Shown here: piece after piece, positions 25,827 through 35,996 of the stretch | How positions within the stretch are numbered: position 1 is the first letter of the stretch | How the letters are laid out: the number at the start of each line of letters is the position of its first letter | Assembly: GCF_046630445.1 (NCBI RefSeq) | Contig: NC_092341.1 | Span: forward strand, 2,704,001-2,768,000 | Direction: 5' to 3' | DNA length: 64,000 nt | DNA from: Rutidosis leptorrhynchoides | Lineage: Eukaryota > Streptophyta > Magnoliopsida > Asterales > Asteraceae | Translations under genes and position numbers: made by a program | The notes under the pieces: model-generated | Database searches by the model: none | What the model saw: only the letters and a program-made list of their open reading frames with translations | Told to the model about the DNA's origin: nothing

Positions 25827-25874
25827 CTCCACACTCGCGGAGTTCGAGGGTATCGAAAATCTGCACTCGCGGAG
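25827..25874 (+). promoter_or_regulatory. Second palindrome pair, in the gag leader
   Basis: CTCCACACTCGCGGAG (25827-25842) and ATCTGCACTCGCGGAG (25859-25874) again start exactly 32 bp apart. The pair lies about 0.76 kb before the gag ATG. Function unknown. Confidence 0.55.
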
Positions 25875-26637
25875 CCCCTCTGACACGCCTGACCTGGTAC
25901 AGCATTAATTACGATTTAGGGTTTATAATTATATATAATTAATTATAATTAGGTTTTGGTTTAATAATTATTAGTTTTAAGTTTGTTTAATTTTATATTT
26001 TTAGTTTTAATTAGTTTTATTAATTTATAAACTTATTACTTTTATAAAATAAAAAATATATATATAAAAATAATATTTTTTATAAAAATTGTATTTTTTT
26101 ACAACTTTAAGTTTTATTTTTATACCTTCTTAATCATTTATTCGTAATATTTGTATTTTTCGCTCTTAATTAGTTTTAAGACTAGTATTTGCCGTAGTTT
26201 ATTTTTATTTTTAGATTCTTAGGCTTTGCCGTAAAATCCCTTAAGTGCTTTTTGTTTAGACTATGATTTAAGTGCTTTAGAATTTTGCGACGCTGTTTAT
26301 AAATTTTAGTTTTTTTTAAGTTTCGACGCGCTACTCTATTTTTATTTTTCGACGCCTTATTTTTAGGACTTAGAATTTTCTCTATTACTTCTCTAAAATT
26401 TCTTTAAAAATCAAAATGAAAAATTATTTTAAGCGGTTAAATTGATAGACATCCAAAATTTTCTGGTTCGTAGTAATAGTTGGATTTGTTAGTAGCGAGT
26501 TTGGGCTTCCGATTTAAAGGGTCCTGGCTACCTGCTGTATCTATTGGCTATTCGAAACGTGGGCAAAATCAGAAAAGTCTATAAATTTGATAACTTATAT
26601 AATTTTTATCTTTTATAACTAATAGGATATTCAGTGA

Positions 26638-29600
26638 ATGCACCGAGCAAAACGTTCACCACCTTTCATACGTTCACCACCTGTAACTCGATCAAGACAT
26701 CTAGCCAATATTGTCGCCGTTGATTTTTCTTTAGAATCGTCATCAAGTCGACCAAGTACTCCAATTCAAATTTCCGATAATCCATTTTTTGAACCCGACC
26801 TCACAATTGAGAATCCGGAGGATATTCAGGGGCAATTCAGAGATCCTGAACCATTAATCTTTCCTCTGGAACCACCAATAATTCAAACAGAGATTGTTGA
26901 GGAACAAACCATTAAATCAGAATCCTCTAGTGATTCAAATTCAACAAATTCAATCATGGAAAATCTGGAACCTCTAAGTATGGAAGACCGAATGAGAGCT
27001 AAACGTACTGGCCAAGGTCACGCAATTACTCATACAGACATTAATGCGCCAGATTATGAAATCAAAGGACAAATCCTACACATGGTAACTAATCAATGCC
27101 AATTTAGTGGTGCTCCGAAGGAAGATCCAAACGAACATCTTCGTACCTTTAATAGGATCTGTACTTTATTCAAAATCAGAGAAGTGGAGGATGAACAGAT
27201 ATATCTCATGTTATTTCCCTGGACTTTAAAGGGAGAAGCCAAAGATTGGTTAGAATCGTTACCTGAAGGGGCGATTGATACATGGGACGTTTTAGTTGAA
27301 AAATTTCTTAAACAATTCTTTCCGGCATCTAAAGCCGTGAGACGTCAAGGAGAAATTGTTATGTTCACACAAAAGCCAAATGAAACTCTATATGAGGCGT
27401 GGACAAGATTTGGAAAGTTATTGAGAGGATGTCCGCAACATGGTTTAGACACTTATCAAATAGTACAAATATTCTACCAAGGATGGGACATCACTACAAG
27501 AAAAGACATCGATATAGCAGCTGGTGGTTCCATTATGAAGAAAACCGCAACTGACGCTTACAAAATTATTGATAACACTGCTTCCCACTCACATGAGTGG
27601 CACCAAGAAAAAGATATCGTTAGATCATCTAAAGCAGCTAGAGCCGATTCTAGCCATGACTTTAATTCCATTTCTGCAAAGATAGATGCTGTCGAGAGAT
27701 GAATGGAAAAGATGACTAAAGATATTCACTCAATACGAATTAGTTGTGAGCAGTGTGGAGGACCACATTTGACAAAAGATTGTCTCAGTATTGAACAAAC
27801 AATGGAACAAAGAGAGAATATTTCATACATGAACCAAAGGCCCGGAAATAATTATCAGAATAATTATCAACCGCCAAGACCAATTTACAATCAAAACCAG
27901 AATTATAACCGAAATGTTCCATACAACAACCAACAAGGTCCTAGCAATCAACAAGTATCCAACAATACTTACAATCAGCAAAGACCTATTTTTCAAAATA
28001 AACCACCACAAACCGATGATAAAAAGCCAAATTTTGAAGATATGATGTCGAAGCTAGTTGAATCTCAAACTCAATTTTTCACATCTCAGAAACAAACAAA
28101 TGAACAAAATGCTCAAGCATTTAGAAATCAACAAGCTTCTATTCAAAATTTGGAACAAGAAGTGAGCAACCTAGCAAGGTTGAAAGGTGAAAGAAAACCG
28201 GGAAGTCTACCCAGCGATACAAATGCTAACCCCCGGAATGAAACAGCTAAAGCCATTACCACAAGAAGTGGTATTACACTTAAATCACCTGAAATGCCTG
28301 TAATTTCTGATGACTCTATTCCTACTCTACAAGAACCACAATCTGAACAAGATAAGGAAAAAGAACCGGTAGTTGAAAAGGTTAATGAAGATAACACAGT
28401 TAAGGCAAAACCTTATGTTAAACCATACCAACCACCACTTCCTTACCATAGTAAAATGAGAAAAGAAAGACTTGAAGCTGAGCAATCTAAATTCTTGGAT
28501 ATGTTTAAACAAATAAATGTTAATCTTCCTTTCATTGATGTGATTTCAGGAATGCCTAGATATGCTAAATTTCTGAAAGATCTAATCACAAATAGAAAGA
28601 AAATGGAAGAACTCTCGACTGTTACTATGAATGCTAATTGTTCTGCAGTGCTGTTGAATACGATATCAGAAAAATTATCAGATCCAGGAAGTTTCACGAT
28701 TCCATGTTTTCTGGGTAGTCTTAGTTCAATAGAAGCATTGGCAGATTTAGGTACTAGTATAAATTTAATGCCGTATTCACTATACGCTAAACTAGACCTT
28801 GGAGAATTGAAACCAACAAGAATAAGTATAAAACTAGCTGATCGATCAGTAAAATATCCTAGAGGGATAATGGAGAACATGCTAGTTAAAGTTCGTACTT
28901 TAGTATTTCCAGTAGATTTTGTTATTCTAGACATGGAAGAAGATTCTCGAGTTCCTCTCATATTAGGAAGACTATTCTTAAACACGGCTAAAGCAATAAT
29001 AGATGTGTTCGGTAAGAAACTGACCCTAAGTATAGAGGACGAGAGTGTTACCTTTTCTATTGATAGAGCCATGCAACAACCGCAATCTGCAGATGATACA
29101 TGTTATTATATTCAAACTATAGATTCACATGCAGAATTGTTAGAAGAATTTCCAGAATTACAAGGAACGGGAGAATGTTCTTTAGGAGAAGGAACTAAAC
29201 CAATTAATGAAGCTGAAATGTTAGCTACACTCATGGCTAATGGATACAAACCAACAACAGAAGAAATTCAAATGCTAAAAGAAGAAGACAGATATCGATA
29301 TAAATCATCGATAGAAGAACCACCGACATTAGAGTTAAAGCCACTTCCAAACCATTTGGAATATGCTTATTTACATGATGAATCTGAATTAACTGTAATA
29401 ATATCGTCTTCTCTTACGAAAAATGAAAAATCTCAACTCATTTCTGTGCTAAAAGCTCATAAACCAGCTATTGCATGGAAGATTCATGATATTAAAGGAA
29501 TAGGTCCTTCGTATTGCACACATAAAATCCTTATGGAAGAAGGTCATAAAACATATGTGCAACGCCAATGAAGACTAAATCCAAATATGCATGATGTTGT

Positions 29601-32421
29601 TAAGAAAGAAATTATTAAACTGCTAGATGCAGGTTTAATTTATCCAATCTCTGATAGTCCATGGGTAAGCCCAGTTCAATGCGTACCCAAGAAGGGTGGC
29701 ATGACTGTCATCACAAATGAAAAAAATGAGCTTATTCCTACTAGGACTGTAACAGGATGGCGTGTTTGTATTGATTATAGAAAATTAAATGACGCCACCA
29801 GAAAAGATCACTTTCCCTTACCTTTCATTGATCAAATGTTGGAAAGATTAGCCGGGAATAGTTACTATTGTTTTCTTGACGGTTTCTCCGGATACTTTCA
29901 AATTCCAATAGCACCCGAGGACCAAGAGAAAACCACATTTACGTGCCCTTATGCAACTTTTGTGTACAAACGCATGCCATTTGGACTTTGCAACGCCTCT
30001 GCAACCTTTCAAAGGTGCATGATGGCGATTTTTCACGACATGATAGAAGAATGCATGGAAGTTTTCATGGATGACTTTTCAGTCTTCGGTGATACTTTTG
30101 AAACATGTCTAGTTAATCTTGAACGAATGCTTATTAGATGCGAACAATCAAATCTAGTACTTAATTGGGAGAAATGTCATTTCATGGTTAAAGAAGGCAT
30201 CGCTCTTGGTCATAAAATTTCAAAGGAAGGAATTGAAGTGGATAGAGCTAAAGTAGATGTAATTGCTAAACTTCCACATCCCACTAATGTTAGAGGAGTT
30301 AGGAGTTTTCTAGGGCATGCCGGTTTTTACCGACGTTTCATAAAAGATTTTTCTAAAATTGCCACTCCTATGAATAAACACCTAGAAAAGGATGCTCCAT
30401 TCATCTTTTCGGATGAATGCATCAAATCTTTTAATATTCTTAAAGAAAAACTCACTAATGCGCCGATCATGATAACTCCAAATTGGAATCTACCGTTTGA
30501 ACTAATGTGCGATGCAAGTGATTTTGTAATGGGAGCCGTTTTAGGTCAAAGGATTGAAAAATGATTTCAACCTATTTATTACGCTAGTAAGACATTATAA
30601 GGAGCACAAAAAAATTACACAACTACTGAAAAAGAACTCCTTGCTATTGTCTTTGCTTTTGACAAATTTCGTTCATATCTCGTTCTAGCTAAAACGGTGG
30701 TCTATACCGACCATTCTGCTCTTAGATACCTATTTTCAAAACAAGATGCTAAACCACAATTGATCCGTTTGATCTTAATCTTACAAGAGTTCGATATTGA
30801 AATCCGAGACAAAAAGGGAGCAGAAAATCTCGCCGCTGATCATCTTTCTCGTCTTGAAAATCCTGAATTAGAAGTTCTAAATGAATCGGCCATACAAGAT
30901 AATTTCCCTGATGAATATCAATTGAAGATAGATTATAATGAAATTCTATGGTTTGCAGACTATGCAAACTACTTAGTATGTGGATTCCTTGAAAAAGGGT
31001 TGTCGTACCAAAAACGAAAGAAATTCTTTAGTGATATAAAACACTATTTCTGGGAAGATCCACATTTGTTTAAAAGTTGTCCAGATGGAATAATACGCCG
31101 ATGTGTATTCGGGGATGAAGCCAGTCAAATCTTAAACCATTGTTACACAGGACCAACAGGAGGGCATTATGGGCCTCAACTTACAGCAAGAAAAGTTTAC
31201 GATGCTGGATTCTATTGGCCTACAATTTTCAAAGACGCACACCTTCTTTGTAAATCCCGTGATGCTTGTCAAAGGGCCGAAAAAATAAGTCAACGTGATG
31301 AAATGCCACAAAATGTCATTCAAGTATGTGAAGTATTTGACGTTTGGGGTATTGACTTTATGGGTCCATTTCCAAAATCTCATAATAATCTCTACATTCT
31401 CGTTGCCATTGATTATGTATCTAAATGGGCGGAAGCACAAGATCTCCCAACTAACGATGCACGAGTTGTAGTTAACTTTTTAAAACGTCTTTTTGCTAGG
31501 TTTGGAACACCGAAAGCTTTAATAAGTGATCGGGGTACTCATTTTTGTAATAATCAACTTGAGAAAGTTCTCAAAAGATATGGAGTAACTCATAAAATCT
31601 CAACGGCTTATCATCCACAAACAAGTGGACAAGTTGAAAATACCAACCGAGCATTAAAACGTATTCTAGAGAAAACCGTAGGATCAAATCCGAAGGAATG
31701 GTCCATTAAATTGGAGGATGCACTATGGGCTTTTAGAACAGCCTACAAAACTCCAATTGGAACCACACCTTTTAAACTCGTTTACGGAAAAGCATGTCAA
31801 CTTCCAGTAGAAATTGAACACAAAGCATTTTGGGCTTTGAATACATGTAATCTTGATTTATATGAAGCCGGACGTCTACGGTTAAGTCAACTAAACGAAT
31901 TAGAAGAATTAAGACATGAAGCATACGAAAATTCGTTAATCTATAAAGAAAGAACGAAGAAATGGCATGATAAAAGAATCCGAAGTTCAAAAGAATTTAA
32001 AGAAGGAGATAGAGTTCTTCTTTTCAATTCATGATTCAAGCTATTTCCTGGAAAATTGAAATCAAGATGGTCTGGACCATTTATAGTCAAAAGAGTTTTC
32101 CCATACGAAATAATAGAGTTAATAAATTCAAATGGGATTGAATTTAAAGTTAATGATTACATAGTTAAACATTACATACATGGTCCGATAGAAGTTGACA
32201 ATGAAGTCAATCATAATTTCACCACCCAAGAAAACCTTCAAAATGAAAACATAAATATGTTATCAACAACATATGAAAAATCAAAATTGAAAAATGGGGA
32301 GGATTCAAATTGGAGTGATGGAGAAGAATTTCTATACAAACCTCCCATTCCAAGAAATGAAGAAAAAGAAGTTCAAATAGAAGTGAAAGAACCAGGAAAA
32401 AAAACATTCGAAAAAGGTTAA
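26638..32421 (+). pseudogene. Athila-like gag-pol polyprotein, five in-frame stops
   Basis: One continuous frame from ATG 26638, broken by TGA at 27700, TGA at 29569, TGA at 30562, TAA at 30598 and TGA at 32032. Domains in order: gag capsid (about 27060-27660, WLESLPEGAIDTWDVLVEKF), zinc knuckle CEQCGGPHLTKDC (27751), retropepsin with DLGTS at 28744, reverse transcriptase (VCIDYRKLND, catalytic FMDD near 30070), RNase H (CDASDFVMGAVLG near 30508), integrase with HHCC finger (about 31135-31270) and catalytic residues in [18 protein letters not shown] and the Glu of [10 protein letters not shown]. The integrase triad is present. Gag and pol are fused in one frame, as usual for Athila. The stops make this copy unable to yield a full polyprotein. 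Confidence 0.9.
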
Positions 32422-33208
32422 CAAACCAACTCGACTTACTAAAGTAGGAGACCCGGGTGATTTTATCATTTCTTGCTTGCTTAATGATGGTGCTATATAT
32501 AATGGACTCGCAGATTTAGGAGCAAGTGCAAATATTATGCCTCTTTTCTTATACAAAAGATTAGGTATGGGTAAATTAAAACCAACTAAAATAGGTGTTC
32601 AATCATTTGACCTAACCATTAAACACCCGGTTGGAATAGCAAATAATTTACTTGTTAAAGTGGGAAGTTTAACCTTTGTTGCAAACTTCATAGTTATTAA
32701 TATGGAGGAAAACCTTGATATTCCTCTAATTTTAGGTCACCCATTTTTAGCAACCACCGAGGCATTCATTGATGTAAGAGAAGGTAGAATGACACTTAGG
32801 GATGGTGATAAATCGGTCACCTTTGTGAACCGAAAGTTTAGATCTCCACCAACCAAAACTGTTAAACCAATAAAAACGCATAAGTGTGGGGAAGATGAAG
32901 AAACACTTAATGATGATCCGATCATAAAGAACCCCGTTGATGATACGAAATTAGATGAACCCATTTTTAACAATTCAACGAAGAAACTTTATAAACGGAT
33001 TCACGATGCTAGGATTAAGGGAAACTTTAAGTTATGTAACCAATTTGTATCCAATATATCGCCAAAAGAAAACACAATGTTAGTTGAATTTGTGAAAGAT
33101 ACAGAGGAAATCAATAATTGGCTTGAAGTAAAAATCAGAAATATACAAGTTGTTGATGATCAAATTGAAAATAACGTTAATCACAATTTCAACACCACAT
33201 CTAACTAA
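32397..33208 (+). pseudogene. Second retropepsin-like domain downstream of integrase
   Basis: In the frame +1 to gag-pol, an ORF carries ADLGASANIMPLFLYKRLG (active Asp at 32513), a middle block with KPTKIGVQSFDLTIKHPVG and the end motif IPLILGHPFLATTEAFIDV. It lines up with the first protease of the same element (ADLGTSINLMPYSLYAKLD, VPLILGRLFLNTAKAIIDV) but is clearly diverged. The gag-pol frame stops at 32419-32421. The switch point may be the A8 run at about 32398-32405, because the basic stretch after it is open in the new frame. The protein tail after the protease (about 120 residues) is acidic and unrecognised. Alternative: a decayed fragment of another Athila element. Confidence 0.65.
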
Positions 33209-33379
33209 GTGTGGGGAGTTCGAATCTTTTTAGGGTAATATGTATTTCTGTTAGAGTCAGATATTCTGTTTTCGTGTAGTTTCCGAGAATAGAATCCGAA
33301 TGGTCTTTCCCTAGCAGACCCTAAAGAACTAGTCTTCTCCCCCCATTCTAAATTTTTATTTTTTTTTAGGTTTTACGAG

Positions 33380-33778
33380 ATGAAGAATTCCTTTGATCTG
33401 AACCATGGTCTAATGCTACATGCTATGATTACTAAACGTAATAATGACACCCTTCCGAGTGAACTGGTATCATTCATAAGAGAAAAAATGGACGGAGTAA
33501 GAAAAGAACTCAGAAAAAATCATCATAAGATACATTTTGGTAAAGGAAAATCAAAATCCGCAACAAAAAGAAGAGCACGACACCTTGAAAGATGTTATAA
33601 ATGCGGAAAATGGTCACACGAAGGTAAATGTTCAAATAATCAAACATATTCAAATACCGAATTTGTTACTCTATGCAGAGAAGGACCGTTCATATGTTTA
33701 AAAGAAAAGATATTGAAGAATCGAGGTAACACTTATGTAGCTATGGAGAACCAAATCACACGACTCTCATATGAGTAG
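33380..33778 (+). CDS. Small basic ORF with a zinc-knuckle-like motif in the Athila element
   Basis: The ORF has 132 codons from ATG 33380. A Lys/Arg-rich centre (KSKSATKRRARHLER) is followed directly by CYKCGKWSHEGKC, a Cys-X2-Cys-X4-His-X3-Cys pattern close to retroviral zinc knuckles. A T-rich tract ending in AG just upstream (about 33356-33369) could be a splice acceptor. Its composition fits a nucleic-acid-binding protein. It lies between the second protease domain and the third ORF. I do not recognise a named family. Confidence 0.5.
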   Translation: MKNSFDLNHGLMLHAMITKRNNDTLPSELVSFIREKMDGVRKELRKNHHKIHFGKGKSKSATKRRARHLERCYKCGKWSHEGKCSNNQTYSNTEFVTLCREGPFICLKEKILKNRGNTYVAMENQITRLSYE

Positions 33779-34741
33779 GCTAAAGCAGGTCTCTGAGAAT
33801 TCTTTCTCACAGGTAAGTATGTACAGTTTTTATTTTTATTTTATTGCTTTTAACCTTTTGATAATAAACGTTGAATCGTTCGCTATAAAGTATTAAATTA
33901 GTATTCAATAAAATTAGGTATGCGTAACCGAAATTATTGATATCATACAAAAATTTATTACATCACTGCGAAATTTACCGTTTATTCTTAAGGTACAAAT
34001 ATCTTTAATCAATCAACCCAAAATATTTCAGAAATTTGTCAGGAGTAAAACTAGGTAATATAGCCAAAATTACTTTACCGAAAAGAGGGGCGTATATTTT
34101 TGATAATATTTGATTGATTAAAATGGGATAAAAGACCAAAAAGATTTTTAATTTTAATTTTTACCATATTTTTAAAATTAATATATAAATATTAAATTAA
34201 TATTGTAAACTTTTTAAAATTAATATATTTAAGTTTGTAAATATTTAAAAAAATTAATATTTTTAATATAAGTTTGTATTTATAAAAATAAAAATATAAT
34301 ATAAATTTGGTGTGACTTTTTAATAATATGAATTTTTAGTTTTATGCATTTTAAATTTAAGTTTGGTGTGAATTTAAAAACAAAAATTTACTTTATTTCA
34401 CTAAGTTAAAAATATGATTTTTAAAATTCGTCGTGAGTTGAAAACTAGGTCGTTGAACCGAAATTGCTTTACCCAAGGGAGGGACGAGAACTTTTATTAT
34501 CATTATTTTTAATCTTATTGAATTAAAGTATGCCAAAAACATTTAAAAAAAAACCCAAAAATCTTTGCTTTTAAAACCGCGCTTAAAAATGACAAATTTT
34601 AAAATTTTGTCGAGGGACGGACTGGGACAACGATCCGAAACGCCCTCATTCTTAAAAGAAACAAATTTTTAAAATTTATTAATTTATGTGTTATTAAGTA
34701 AAGGTTTTTATTTTAAAAAAAATATATAAATAAAAAAATAA
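33779..34741 (+). other. AT-rich non-coding part of the Athila element
   Basis: The stretch separates the zinc-knuckle ORF from the third ORF. It contains several runs of A/T and no supported coding frame. It ends at the third palindrome pair. Confidence 0.5.
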
Positions 34742-34789
34742 ATCCGCACTCGCGGAGTTTGGAGTGGGACCACCTCCGCACTCGCGGAG
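34742..34789 (+). promoter_or_regulatory. Third palindrome pair, upstream of the third Athila ORF
   Basis: ATCCGCACTCGCGGAG (34742-34757) and CTCCGCACTCGCGGAG (34774-34789) start 32 bp apart, as at the other two sites. The ATG of the spliced third ORF is 147 bases after the pair, so a role in its expression (internal promoter or RNA hairpins) is possible but unproven. Confidence 0.55.
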
Positions 34790-34935
34790 TTAGAAAATTC
34801 CAGAAAGGGATAACTGGTCGAACAGGCCAGTCCCCAACCACACCCACACCCCATTTTCTGCGAAAAAACCCACAAAAACATTCGCAAATTCACAATTTTT
34901 CACCATAAATCATCAAATCTTTTGCTAAAATCACA

Positions 34936-35996
34936 ATGAGGAGATTATTAACAAGGAGTTACTCAAGGAAAACGGTAATCTATACATCTAAGCACTCTTT
35001 AATCCAGATTTTTAATGTTCTTGAGCAAATTTATACCTAATTTGATTTTGATGATTTTTAGTGTAATTGTGCTTAAATTGATTGTATATTATGCTTGTAT
35101 AACCTAGATTGATGCTATTTAACATGATTAGAAGCCTTAAACTTCAAATTTTGAGTAATCTAGGGTTTGTGTTCTTGAGCAAAATTGGGGCTTTTTGATA
35201 TAAACGGGTTATGGCCGAATTTTGTTGTTAGTTTATGCTAAATTAAGTAGTGTAACATGTTTAGGTTGCTAAATGATCAAAACTTTGATCCTAAACATGA
35301 TTTATGAAGATTGAAGTGGACTTTTTGAGTCAAAAATACATGAACTTGATCTAATTGATATGAATGCCATGTGGAACCTCTTTAATTGCTATAATGATTA
35401 TTTTTGACATGTTTTAGAAGTTAAATGCTTAGGAATGTTGTATACATTTTAATATAAGTTTATTTGTAAAAGTATAGAATTGTTAGTATTATGAAAATGT
35501 GTATAAAAGTTTAATATGGTTTAAACATGTCATTGTAATTGTTTTGATTTATGATTTTGCTAACACTAATGCATATTTGGATGCACAAAAATTGTGTTTG
35601 ATGTATTTTGCAGACTGAAAGGGGTGAATCTTCATCTCAGGCTCGCAATGCTCCTCCTGAGACTGTGGAACAATAGGAAGTTAATGACTTTTATCGACAA
35701 AATGTACCGCATCCAATCGTTTCATTTTCAAATATCGATGTGCCGAATTTCCACCCAAACTTGAGGTTTGACAGACTTTGGATAGACTATCCAAAATATC
35801 AGAGGAACTTGCACATCCTTCAGTCTAATGTTGTTGAGGTGCCTAGGATAATAGAATGGGACCCGTTAGAAGCAGTTGGATTAGCCGAACCTATCAGAGA
35901 ATTACTTACACAAAGGTATGGTAATTCTACTTTTAAAGATTGGGTACGTTTATTCAACATATATAGGCCTGTATATAGAGAATGGTATGTGGAGTT
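34936..35996 (+). pseudogene. Third Athila ORF (ATHILA ORF-1 / 'env-like' type), 5' part
   Basis: A short basic exon (34936-34974, 13 codons) ends at a GTAATC donor. A 639-nt intron ends at TTTTGCAG, and the second exon starts at 35614 in phase. TAG at 35674-35676 interrupts the frame, which is then open through blocks such as IIEWDPLEAVGLAEPIRELL until the chromovirus insertion at 35997. The family is the plant ATHILA ORF-1 group, often drawn as env-like because of its place after pol; its function is unknown and no membrane segment is visible here. The gene continues at 49092 and 62683. Confidence 0.6.

Noticed and set aside
28443..29072. 209-codon minus-strand ORF inside Athila pol
   Set aside because: It is antisense to the protease coding region, which has clear motifs in the plus frame; the minus frame is a shadow.
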